From an uncultured Lachnospiraceae bacterium (GTDB taxonomy: Bacteria > Bacillota > Clostridia > Lachnospirales > Lachnospiraceae), in the NCBI GenBank assembly GCA_900554205.1, contig USGM01000018.1:1-34837 (forward strand): DNA of 34,837 bases, read 5' to 3'. Positions 17,877 to 25,139 of the stretch are shown piece after piece. The notes beneath the pieces were generated by a model, which saw nothing but the letters and a program-made list of their open reading frames with translations, ran no database searches and was not told the DNA's origin. Made by a program: the position numbers and the translations under genes. Position 1 is the first letter of the stretch, and each line of letters starts with the position of its first letter.

Positions 17877-19010
17877 TTAAACTGCCGCCTGATCCGCGGA
17901 TTGACCCACAATAGAAAAATAGATAACTGCCAGAGTGTTCATATGATTTCTCTTTGTCTCCATGGTTGGATGCACATACCGGTTTAACGTAATCTTTACA
18001 TCCGCATGACCCAAAATTTCACTGAGGCTTTTCACATCCATGCCGCTGTCAATGCAATTTGTGGCAAAGGTATGACGCAGGATATGAAAATGGGATTTCG
18101 GAAGCTCCGCATCCCTGATATACCTTGCGAACTTGTTCTGATAGGTGCGGGGCTCCATAGGCCTTGTACCTTTGAACAGATAGCCTTCCGGTTTTCTGTA
18201 TGGATATAAGAATTTTATGATTTCATCGGCAATGGGGATTTCTCTTTTGGAAAAGCTGCTCTTGGGTTCACTCTCAAGCAGGGCTGTTCTGGTCTTTCTG
18301 CCCATTACTGCTATTCTCTGCACCGTCCGGCTGACATACAGCAGCTTATTCTCAAAATCAATATCTGACCATTTGAGAGCGCAGATTTCACCGATGCGAA
18401 GTCCTGTGGACATACAGAGCAAAACACCCGTCTTGTAAATATCCGGTTCCGTGCACAGGCATTTCACAAGTTTGGTCTGCTCTGTCTTCGTCAGTGTTTC
18501 AACCGGTCTGGATGCCTGCTTTGAGACCAGGCAGACAAAGGTATATGCCGGAATGCCATATTTCACGGATGCAAATCTTAAAATCTGGTTTGTCACGTTT
18601 TTTACACTTTTGCGAATGCTGGAAGAAGCTTCGTCTACTGCGGCCGCCAGCTCATTCACATCCTTCTGCGTCAAAGCTGTCAGCGCAATGACGCCGAGCG
18701 TTTCCCTGATATAGCAGGAGTAGATCGTCCGATATTTTATATAGGTGGAATGCTTTCTCTGTTTTCCCACTGTCTCCAGCCATTCCGCTGCCGCCTCGTG
18801 AAAAGTATTCTTCTTATTCCCCGTCTCTGCAGCATCATTGGTGATAGGCACGCTCTTCTTAGCGGATACCAGCTTTTCCCTAACCTCTTCATAGGTTCTT
18901 GCATACACCGAGTGGGATCGTTTGCGTCCCGTTAAATTATCCGGCGCAGTATAGCGACCTTCCCATCTGCCATCCTTTCGTTTTCTGATGTTTTCTCCAT
19001 GTCTTGCCAT
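17877..19010 (-). CDS. Tyrosine recombinase / integrase (Tn916-Int-like architecture)
   Basis: The 377-residue protein is an intact tyrosine recombinase. The N-terminal 45 residues (RKDGRWEGRY and following) look like the arm-type DNA-binding domain of phage and Tn916-like integrases. A core-binding SAM-like domain lies at about 65-155 and the catalytic domain at about 170-360. All key residues are visible: R205 in STGLRIGE, H309 and R312 in HILRHTF, H335 in LGHADVK and nucleophile Y345 in NRYVH. AAAAGGAG lies 8 nt before the start. No excisionase, relaxase or cargo gene accompanies it. It lies between two palindromic sites with opposed cores and reads toward the YD-repeat gene with no terminator between. 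It could be an invertase of a phase-variable segment or the remnant of an integrative element. Confidence 0.93.
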   Translation of the reverse strand: MARHGENIRKRKDGRWEGRYTAPDNLTGRKRSHSVYARTYEEVREKLVSAKKSVPITNDAAETGNKKNTFHEAAAEWLETVGKQRKHSTYIKYRTIYSCYIRETLGVIALTALTQKDVNELAAAVDEASSSIRKSVKNVTNQILRFASVKYGIPAYTFVCLVSKQASRPVETLTKTEQTKLVKCLCTEPDIYKTGVLLCMSTGLRIGEICALKWSDIDFENKLLYVSRTVQRIAVMGRKTRTALLESEPKSSFSKREIPIADEIIKFLYPYRKPEGYLFKGTRPMEPRTYQNKFARYIRDAELPKSHFHILRHTFATNCIDSGMDVKSLSEILGHADVKITLNRYVHPTMETKRNHMNTLAVIYFSIVGQSADQAAV

Positions 19011-19098
19011 TTACGTTCTCCTTTTCTGACCATTTTTTGACCCAGATATCCACAATAGCTTTTTGCCTTTTGGGTTGCAAGACAGGATTCAGAAATGG

Positions 19099-19127
19099 TT
19101 GACAAAATCCGGCAAGACGCTTAAGAT
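19099..19127 (+). promoter_or_regulatory. Promoter-like sequence facing out of the recombinase segment
   Basis: TTGACA (19099-19104), 17-nt spacer and TAAGAT (19122-19127) on the plus strand, inside the segment bounded by the two palindromes and facing away from the recombinase gene. It overlaps the likely recombinase promoter region on the other strand, where TATAAT (19126-19131) has only a poor -35. The rest of 19011-19177 holds no gene that I can see. Confidence 0.5.
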
Positions 19128-19177
19128 TATACGTTGTATAAACATATTTTCCGAAGCATTTGTAATAATGACCTGAT

Positions 19178-19198
19178 CGCAGATTGCAGTAATCTGCG
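19178..19198. repeat. Palindromic site R next to the recombinase gene
   Basis: Arms CGCAGATT and AATCTGCG flank the core GCAGT (19186-19190), the exact reverse complement of the core of the left site. AAGAAAAAAG follows on the plus strand and merges with the T-tract of the tyrS terminator. The 21-bp stretch 19178-19198 is the precise reverse complement of 17824-17844. Confidence 0.75.
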
Positions 19199-19201
19199 AA
19201 G

Positions 19202-19240
19202 AAAAAAGCCCCTACTTGATATATTTCAGGCAGGGGCTTT
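19202..19240 (-). terminator. Terminator of the moxR-coxE-tyrS operon
   Basis: On the minus strand AAAGCCCCT pairs with AGGGGCTTT (19205-19213 with 19232-19240), followed by a T-run that touches the right palindromic site. It is a strong intrinsic terminator 16 nt after the tyrS stop, insulating the recombinase from tyrS read-through. Confidence 0.92.
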
Positions 19241-19256
19241 CGTTATACTTCCTGTT

Positions 19257-20483
19257 TTATTTCATAATAATCTTCTTATAATTCTTCTTTCCTCTTCTGA
19301 CAACAATGCCATCGCCGCCAAGCTGCTCCGGCGCATATGCCGTCTTGATGTCCGTCACCTTCTCATTGTCCACGGTGACACCGCCCTGCTCCACTGCGCG
19401 TCTCGCCTCGGAACGGGATGCGGTAAGCCCGGACTTTACAAGGATGCCGAGGATGTCAATGGTGCCCTCCGTAAAGTCGCCTTCTGTCAGCTCACAGGTC
19501 GGCATATTCGCTGCATCTCCGCCGCCGGCAAACAGCGCCCTTGCGCTCTCCTGTGCCTTCTCTGCCTCCTCGGTTCCGTGAACAAGCTGCGTCAGCTCGT
19601 AAGCAAGAATCTCCTTTGCACGGTTGAGCTGGCTGCCCTCCCACTTATCCATCTCTTCGATCTGCTCAAGCGGCAGGAAGGTCAGCATACGGATACATTT
19701 CAATACGTCCGCATCCGCAATGTTTCTCCAGTACTGATAGAATTCAAACGGGGACGTCTTTGCAGGATCAAGCCATACAGCGCCCTTCTGCGTCTTACCC
19801 ATCTTCTTGCCCTCAGAGTTCAGGAGCAGCGTAATCGTCATGGCATAGGCATCCTTGCCGAGCTTACGGCGGATCAGCTCTGTTCCGCCAAGCATATTGC
19901 TCCACTGGTCATCTCCGCCGAACTGCATGTTGCAGCCGTATTTCTCATATAGGCAGAGGAAGTCATAGCTCTGCATAATCATGTAGTTGAACTCAAGGAA
20001 GCTTAAGCCCTTCTCCATACGCTGCTTATAGCATTCTGCCGTCAGCATACGGTTGACGGAGAAATGCGCTCCGACATCGCGGATAAACTCGATATAGTTC
20101 AGGTCACGCAGCCAGTCGGCATTGTTGACCATCATTGCCTTGCCCTCGCCGAATTCGATAAAACGGCTCATCTGCTTCTTAAAGCACTCACAGTTATGAT
20201 CGATCATCTCCGTCGTCATCATAGTTCTCATATCAGTACGTCCCGAAGGATCTCCGATCATGCCGGTTCCACCGCCGATCAGTGCAATCGGTTTATTTCC
20301 CGCCATCTGAAGTCTCTTCATCAGGCAGAGTGCCATGAAATGTCCCACATGAAGGCTGTCTGCGGTGGGGTCGAAGCCGATATAGAATACAGCCTTTCCG
20401 TTATTGATCAGCTCCTTGATCTCCTCCTCGTCTGTCAGCTGTGCGAGAAGTCCTCTCGCCTTCAACTCGTCAAATACTGTCAT
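19257..20483 (-). CDS. tyrS: Tyrosyl-tRNA synthetase
   Basis: The 408-residue class I synthetase charges tRNA-Tyr with tyrosine. The HIGH motif reads HVGH (45-48), the KMSKS loop reads KMGKT (227-231), and the tyrosine-binding GFDPTADSLH and YDFLCLYE segments are present. An S4 RNA-binding domain occupies about 344-408. Length is right for bacterial TyrS of the TyrRS-S4 type. The start has AAAGGAG about 10 nt upstream. It lies 25 nt after the CoxE-like gene and appears to be transcribed with it; there is no room for a T-box leader, which is the usual control of tyrS in Firmicutes. Confidence 0.97.
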   Translation of the reverse strand: MTVFDELKARGLLAQLTDEEEIKELINNGKAVFYIGFDPTADSLHVGHFMALCLMKRLQMAGNKPIALIGGGTGMIGDPSGRTDMRTMMTTEMIDHNCECFKKQMSRFIEFGEGKAMMVNNADWLRDLNYIEFIRDVGAHFSVNRMLTAECYKQRMEKGLSFLEFNYMIMQSYDFLCLYEKYGCNMQFGGDDQWSNMLGGTELIRRKLGKDAYAMTITLLLNSEGKKMGKTQKGAVWLDPAKTSPFEFYQYWRNIADADVLKCIRMLTFLPLEQIEEMDKWEGSQLNRAKEILAYELTQLVHGTEEAEKAQESARALFAGGGDAANMPTCELTEGDFTEGTIDILGILVKSGLTASRSEARRAVEQGGVTVDNEKVTDIKTAYAPEQLGGDGIVVRRGKKNYKKIIMK

Positions 20484-20508
20484 CGTTCTTAACTCCTTTA
20501 TCCTTTTA

Positions 20509-21711
20509 CTATTTATTTGCCATTAATTTTATCATCGCCTGATTTAAACCGTCCACAGTCAGCTTGTACATCGGGAACAGCTCCTTTACCGCTGTCTCCG
20601 CCTCCCGCCACGGCGCCCGTCCCGGCGCCATTTTCGGATTCAGCCAGACGACCTTCTTATATTTCTTTTTTACCAGCCTCAGCCATTCATAACCGGACAG
20701 ACCACCGTTCGGCCCCCTGTAATTGCCGGAATCGGAATACAGCTCCTCCGGTGCCATTGCGGCATCCCCGACAATAATTACCTTGTAATCGCTGTCAAGA
20801 TTGCGGAACATCCATTCCGTGTCGATCCAGTCACCGTTCTCGCATTCCGGGGTCTTATACAGCTTGCTGTAGATACAATTATGAAAATAGTAGGTCTTGA
20901 CGTCCTTATAATGGTTCGACTTGTGTACCGCCTGAAACAGATCATTCAGAAGGCTGCTGAACGGAATCATGGTTCCGCCGCTGTCCATGAGCAGGAGCAG
21001 CTTCACGGCATTCTTTCTCGGCTTCTGCATCACAATCTGCAGGCAGCCGCCGTTATTGCAGGTCTTGTCTACCGTGCCGTTGATGTCCAGCTCCGTCTCG
21101 GGAATGTCAAGTCTCGAGGAAAACTGTCTCAGTCTGCGGAAGGCAAGCTGGAACTGTCTGTTATCCAGCACCCTGTCATCCCGGAAATCGCGGTACTTTC
21201 TCGCCCCGACAACAGAAAATGCCGACTGATAGCCGGTCTGACCGCCGACTCTGACACCGCCGACGTTTCCGCCCATATTGCCGAACGAGGTCTTACCCAT
21301 GGTGCCGATCCAGAAGCTGCCGCCGTTATGCTCCTCATTCTGGTCACGCAGACGCTGCTTGAAGGTCTCCTCGACCTGCTCCTTATCTATCTGGATATCC
21401 TCCATCTGGTTCAGGTGCGATCGGGCTTCCTCATGGGCAAGCTCCAGCATCTCCGACTTGTCCAGCCAGCGGAGCATCTCCTTGCCGACTTCCGTCTCCT
21501 TCTGCGCCGGCTTGAAGCATTCCTCAAACGCCATATCAAATTTATCAAAATCTGTCTCACTCTTCACAAGGATCATCCGGGCGACATAGTAAAACTGTGT
21601 CAGGGAGCTGCCGCACAGCCCCTTGTCCAGCGCCTCCTGCAATGTCAGCCACTCTCCGAGCGTTACCCGCAGACCCTTTCCGCGCAGATTCTCAAAAAAA
21701 TCTATGAACAT
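20509..21711 (-). CDS. CoxE-like VWA-domain protein
   Basis: The 400-residue protein has a helical N-terminal half (about 1-125) and a C-terminal von Willebrand A-like domain from about 235, the arrangement of CoxE-type proteins that partner MoxR ATPases. The metal-site motif, normally DxSxS, reads DSGGT (243-247), so the two serines are replaced by Gly and Thr. A Gly-rich stretch at about 130-165 (GNMGGNVGG and nearby) precedes it. The start follows AGGAG that overlaps the moxR stop, 9 nt away. MoxR/CoxE pairs act as chaperone-like systems for metal-cofactor insertion or complex assembly in other bacteria; here the client is not evident, since the only linked gene is tyrS. Confidence 0.85.
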   Translation of the reverse strand: MFIDFFENLRGKGLRVTLGEWLTLQEALDKGLCGSSLTQFYYVARMILVKSETDFDKFDMAFEECFKPAQKETEVGKEMLRWLDKSEMLELAHEEARSHLNQMEDIQIDKEQVEETFKQRLRDQNEEHNGGSFWIGTMGKTSFGNMGGNVGGVRVGGQTGYQSAFSVVGARKYRDFRDDRVLDNRQFQLAFRRLRQFSSRLDIPETELDINGTVDKTCNNGGCLQIVMQKPRKNAVKLLLLMDSGGTMIPFSSLLNDLFQAVHKSNHYKDVKTYYFHNCIYSKLYKTPECENGDWIDTEWMFRNLDSDYKVIIVGDAAMAPEELYSDSGNYRGPNGGLSGYEWLRLVKKKYKKVVWLNPKMAPGRAPWREAETAVKELFPMYKLTVDGLNQAMIKLMANK

Positions 21712-21720
21712 GCCGCTCTC

Positions 21721-22539
21721 CTAAAAGTTAGTTTCGTGCTTTACCAGCTCCAGATCCTCATCCTTCTTCACAACCACGCCGATAAACGGAAGTGCCTGCT
21801 TGATCCTGTCAGCGGGTATACCGCCGATCTGAAGCGCATTGATCCAGTCGATCAGCTCAGAGGTACTCGGCTTCTTGCGGATATCGCGGATGGTGCGGAT
21901 GCTGTAGAAAACGTCCATCGCGTTCTTCAGCAGATTCTCCTCCACATCGGGATAATGCACCCTGACGATCTCCTCCATCAGCTCTCTGTCAGGGAAATCA
22001 ATATAGTGGAAAATACACCGGCGCAGGAATGCATCCGGCAGCTCCTTCTCCGCATTCGAGGTAATGATGACTATAGGACGCTGCTTCGCCTTCACCGTGC
22101 GCTTCGTCTCATTGATATAAAATTCCATCTGATCCAGCTCCCAGAGCAGGTCATTCGGGAACTCCAGATCCGCCTTGTCGATCTCGTCAATCAGCAGGAT
22201 GACCTGTTCATCGCTGTCAAATGCCTCGCCGAGCTTTCCGAGCTTGATATACTTTGCCACATCATCCACACCCTCTTCGCCGAACTGTCCGTCGTAGAGA
22301 CGCTGGATGGTATCATAGACATACAGACCCTCCTGCGCCTTTGTCGTTGACTTGATGTTCCAGATGATCAGCTTCTTGCCGAGCGCCTTCGCAACGGCCT
22401 CCGCGAGCATGGTCTTGCCTGTTCCCGGCTCACCCTTGATTAAAAGCGGTTTCTTCAGCGCGATCGCAATGTTCACGCTTGCCATCAGCTCCTCGCTCGC
22501 CACGTATTCCCCGGTACCCTGAAATTGCTGTTGTTCCAT
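21721..22539 (-). CDS. MoxR-family AAA+ ATPase
   Basis: The 272-residue protein is a MoxR/CoxD-type AAA+ ATPase. It has Walker A GEPGTGKT (36-43), Walker B ILLIDEID (114-121), a sensor-1 Asn in ITSNAEKELPDAF (N162) and the arginine finger pair at 173-174, followed by the FLRRC-x-FHY(I)DFP segment typical of the family. Such ATPases work with a VWA partner in maturation or assembly of other proteins. The partner is encoded 9 nt downstream. A divergent promoter region (22607-22654) separates it from metF. Confidence 0.93.
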   Translation of the reverse strand: MEQQQFQGTGEYVASEELMASVNIAIALKKPLLIKGEPGTGKTMLAEAVAKALGKKLIIWNIKSTTKAQEGLYVYDTIQRLYDGQFGEEGVDDVAKYIKLGKLGEAFDSDEQVILLIDEIDKADLEFPNDLLWELDQMEFYINETKRTVKAKQRPIVIITSNAEKELPDAFLRRCIFHYIDFPDRELMEEIVRVHYPDVEENLLKNAMDVFYSIRTIRDIRKKPSTSELIDWINALQIGGIPADRIKQALPFIGVVVKKDEDLELVKHETNF

Positions 22540-22606
22540 ATTCCCTCACATTCCGCCTTCCCGCTTTTCGCAGGAATGCATGCTTGATTTTCAATCACCT
22601 TTTTTC

Positions 22607-22635
22607 TTGAATTACACCTCTTTTCATGTTACGAT
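22607..22635 (+). promoter_or_regulatory. Promoter of metF
   Basis: TTGAAT (22607-22612), 17-nt spacer, TACGAT (22630-22635) on the plus strand, about 60 nt before the chosen metF start. It overlaps the -10 of the divergent promoter. Confidence 0.55.
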
Positions 22636-22654
22636 AGTTTTGATTTAAAAGCAA
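22626..22654 (-). promoter_or_regulatory. Promoter of the moxR-coxE-tyrS operon
   Basis: On the minus strand TTGCTT (22649-22654), 17-nt spacer, TAACAT (22626-22631). Its -10 shares bases with the metF -10, so the two promoters may compete for polymerase. Confidence 0.5.
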
Positions 22655-22695
22655 GAAATTTATATCAGAAATAACGAATGAAAGGAACCTCCGTC

Positions 22696-23553
22696 ATGCT
22701 TCAGAATATGTTTGACAATAAGAAATCCATCTCCTTCGAGATTTTCCCGCCCAAAAAGGATGGCGCCTTTGACACCGTCTTCGAGACATTGGATGCTCTT
22801 GGGAAACTCAATCCCGATTTTATCAGCGTTACCTACGGTGCAGGCGGCAGCCGTTCCGGGGAAACCATACAGATTGCCTCCTACATCCAGAATAAGCTCG
22901 GCATTGATGCCATGGCGCATGTCACCTGTGTGGGCAGCCGCAAGGAACAGCTTCTCAAGGTCTGCGAGGCACTGAAGGAAAACCATATCGAGCATATTCT
23001 CGCCCTGCGCGGCGACCGTCCCAGAGACATGAGCGACGAACAGTTTCTTTCCAGAGACTTCGCCCATGCAAGCGACATGATGAGCTTTCTCAGGGAGCAT
23101 ACCGGTCTGCACATGGCAGGAGCATGCTACCCCGAAAAGCATTTTGAAGCCTTCAGCATGGAATCCGATTTGAATAATCTCCGCAGAAAGCAGGAGGCAG
23201 GTGCCGAATTCTTTATCAGTCAGCTGTTCTTTGATAATGACTTCTATTACAGCTTTCTGGAGAAGGCTGCCAAAAAGGGGATCACGGTTCCTATCTGCGC
23301 CGGCATCATGCCCATTACCTCCGCGAAGCAAATCGGCACGACGATCACGCTTGCAGGCTCCAGCGTTCCGAAGGCTCTTGCCGACATCCTTGCCACCTAC
23401 GGCGATAATCCAGAGGAGATGCGCAAGGCTGGCATCGACTATGCAATCCGCCAGATCCGCGACCTACAGGAAAACGGCGTCGGCGACATCCACATCTACA
23501 CGATGAACAAGCCGAAAATGGCGACGGAAATCATGAACGCCATCTATCGGTAA
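22696..23553 (+). CDS. metF: Methylenetetrahydrofolate reductase
   Basis: I place the start at the ATG at 22696, which has AAAGGA about 9 nt upstream; the in-frame ATG at 22678 has no ribosome site. This gives a 285-residue TIM-barrel flavoprotein that reduces 5,10-methylene-THF to 5-methyl-THF, for methionine synthesis or the methyl branch of acetogenesis. Visible motifs are SFEIFPPK with catalytic Glu15, TYGAGGS, the ALRGDRP flavin-binding segment and GIMPI near the C-terminus. It is a single-gene unit with its own promoter and a terminator at 23594-23632. No SAM riboswitch or S-box is seen upstream. Confidence 0.95.
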   Translation: MLQNMFDNKKSISFEIFPPKKDGAFDTVFETLDALGKLNPDFISVTYGAGGSRSGETIQIASYIQNKLGIDAMAHVTCVGSRKEQLLKVCEALKENHIEHILALRGDRPRDMSDEQFLSRDFAHASDMMSFLREHTGLHMAGACYPEKHFEAFSMESDLNNLRRKQEAGAEFFISQLFFDNDFYYSFLEKAAKKGITVPICAGIMPITSAKQIGTTITLAGSSVPKALADILATYGDNPEEMRKAGIDYAIRQIRDLQENGVGDIHIYTMNKPKMATEIMNAIYR

Positions 23554-23593
23554 CCAATCGAGTAAGAAACAGTGACTAACCGCTGTTAAAGGA

Positions 23594-23632
23594 AAATGAG
23601 GTTCGCCCCAAATTGTGGGACAAACCTCATTT
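23594..23632. terminator. Bidirectional terminator between metF and the AAA ATPase gene
   Basis: AAATGAGGTT (23594-23603) pairs with AACCTCATTT (23623-23632) between convergent genes, with T-rich ends on both strands. A small AACAG/CTGTT hairpin lies just before it. Confidence 0.85.
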
Positions 23633-23639
23633 ACCCTTC

Positions 23640-24884
23640 TTAATATTCCAAACTATTCTCTTTCAGCAGGAAATCGAACAAATTCAATATCAAAATTCCC
23701 GATTCGTTATAATGCGTAGGTCCATCCTTTACAATAATAATTTTCTTAAATGAATCGCTAATATTTTGAAGAGATAACTGTTCCTGTTCTTCCTTCTCCT
23801 TTGTAGGCAAAGCCAATGCAGATTGAATATATAACCTCTTAGAGCCTTGATTGCATACAAAATCTACTTCCAACTGCTTTTGTACCTTTTTCTTGTCCTC
23901 ATTGCAATAGTTAAACTCAACCATGCCAACATCAACATTGTACCCTCTTATAAGAAGTTCATTATAGATGATATTTTCCATAATATGCGTCTCTTCATAC
24001 TGTCGGAAGTTGATTCTAACATTTCTCAAACCGCAATCCGTAAAATAAAACTTCATTGGTGTACTGATATATTTCTTTCCTTTTACATCATAACGCTTCG
24101 CTCTACTGATTAAAAAGGAATCCTCAAAATACTCTAAGTATGTTTTTATCGTATCAGGATGCACTGACACATTTTTTACAGTCTTAAATGTGTCTGCAAG
24201 TTTCTTCGGATTCGTTAAGCCACCGATTGCAGATGACAAATAATCTAACAGTTCTTCCATTTCAACCGGATTTCTAACATCATTTCGTTCTAAAATATCT
24301 TTAATGTAGGTTTCCTTAAAAATATCCCTCAAATACACGGCTTTGTCTTCTTCATTCTCAATTTCAAGCATTTTAGGCAAACCGCCATACATTGTATATT
24401 CCTGCCATGCTTGTTGCCTATCAACGCCTCTTCCTAACATATACTCTGCGAAAGACAACGGAAACAAATGTACTTGGTCTCCTCTACCACGAAATTCTGT
24501 GATAATATCCTTAGATAAAAACTTTGCATTACTACCCGTTACATAAGTATCTACATTCTTTAAATGCAAAAAACTATTTAACACATCTTCAAATTCCGAC
24601 ACCATCTGAACTTCATCAAGTAAAACATAGTACATTTCATCATCTTTTACTGCGTTATGGACATATTCGCATAATACATCTGGATCACGATATTTCTTGT
24701 TAATCCGATCATCTAATGCAATCTTTATAATATGTTCTTTGTCAACACCGGATTTCATTAGATAATCATAAAATAATTCAAATAATAAATATGTCTTACC
24801 GCTCCTTCTGATTCCGGTAATCACCTTTATCATACCATTATTTTTTCGTCTGATCAGCTTATCTAAATATAAATTTCTTTCCAT
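23640..24884 (-). CDS. AAA_14 / DUF4143 ATPase
   Basis: I prefer the ATG at 24884 over the TTG six nt upstream because AGAGG is better spaced. The 414-residue protein has Walker A GIRRSGKT (24-31), Walker B YVLLDEVQ, the conserved VTGSNAKFLSKDI segment and FRGRG, which is the AAA_14 domain, then a DUF4143 C-terminal domain from about residue 205. Such ATP-binding proteins are abundant and patchily distributed in gut Firmicutes and archaea; their function is not known. The gene is clearly richer in A+T than its neighbours, which suggests recent acquisition. It is monocistronic, with a strong promoter flanked by 38-bp direct repeats. Confidence 0.9.
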   Translation of the reverse strand: MERNLYLDKLIRRKNNGMIKVITGIRRSGKTYLLFELFYDYLMKSGVDKEHIIKIALDDRINKKYRDPDVLCEYVHNAVKDDEMYYVLLDEVQMVSEFEDVLNSFLHLKNVDTYVTGSNAKFLSKDIITEFRGRGDQVHLFPLSFAEYMLGRGVDRQQAWQEYTMYGGLPKMLEIENEEDKAVYLRDIFKETYIKDILERNDVRNPVEMEELLDYLSSAIGGLTNPKKLADTFKTVKNVSVHPDTIKTYLEYFEDSFLISRAKRYDVKGKKYISTPMKFYFTDCGLRNVRINFRQYEETHIMENIIYNELLIRGYNVDVGMVEFNYCNEDKKKVQKQLEVDFVCNQGSKRLYIQSALALPTKEKEEQEQLSLQNISDSFKKIIIVKDGPTHYNESGILILNLFDFLLKENSLEY

Positions 24885-24897
24885 TACCAATTTACCT

Positions 24898-24935
24898 CTA
24901 TTGAAATTTTAGTTGCTTTAGTCACTTTCTTTTCA
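24898..24935 (-). repeat. 38-bp direct repeat, copy B (gene-proximal)
   Basis: On the minus strand it begins TGAAAAGAAAGTG, has nine variable bases, and ends with a 16-base block beginning ACTAAA and ending TTTCAATAG. Copy A lies exactly 75 bp upstream. The two share the first 13 bases and 15 of the last 16. Confidence 0.8.
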
Positions 24936-24940
24936 ATAAA

Positions 24941-24969
24941 ATTGTATAATCCATCATGCCAACTGTCAA
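24941..24969 (-). promoter_or_regulatory. Strong sigma-A promoter of the AAA ATPase gene
   Basis: Perfect TTGACA (24964-24969), 17-nt spacer and TACAAT (24941-24946). Both boxes lie within the 37-bp gap between the two 38-bp direct repeats. Confidence 0.85.
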
Positions 24970-24972
24970 CAG

Positions 24973-25010
24973 CTATTGAAAATTTAGTCTCCATCTCCAC
25001 TTTCTTTTCA
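24973..25010 (-). repeat. 38-bp direct repeat, copy A (promoter-distal)
   Basis: Same orientation and layout as copy B: 13 identical bases, nine unlike bases, then a 16-base block with one mismatch. It ends four bases upstream of the -35 box, so both copies are placed like operators around the promoter. Confidence 0.8.
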
Positions 25011-25061
25011 GTATTTTATCCTGATATGCAACTTTTATTCCAATGACATTAACACTGCATC

Positions 25062-25098
25062 AAAAAAGGGATATACCACTTCTCCGATGATATATCCC
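25062..25098 (-). terminator. Terminator of the DUF512-der-plsY-gpsA operon
   Basis: Minus-strand GGGATATA pairs with TATATCCC (25068-25075 and 25091-25098), followed by six T. It lies 42 nt after the gpsA stop. Confidence 0.92.
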
Positions 25099-25139
25099 CA
25101 CTGGCTATTTACCTCTTCTTTACTGAAACCAATTATCTC

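Noticed and set aside
17822..19198. Reading the two palindromes as ordinary intrinsic terminators
   Set aside because: Neither site is followed by a T-run on either strand, and tyrS already has a strong terminator next to the right copy. The opposed cores also need another explanation.
20484..20508. T-box leader for tyrS
   Set aside because: The gap is 25 nt and contains only a ribosome site; there is no room for a specifier or antiterminator stem.
20881..22350. 489-codon plus-strand frame across the moxR/coxE genes
   Set aside because: It is antisense to two well-supported genes, is Leu/His/Arg-rich as expected for a shadow frame, and has no recognisable domain.
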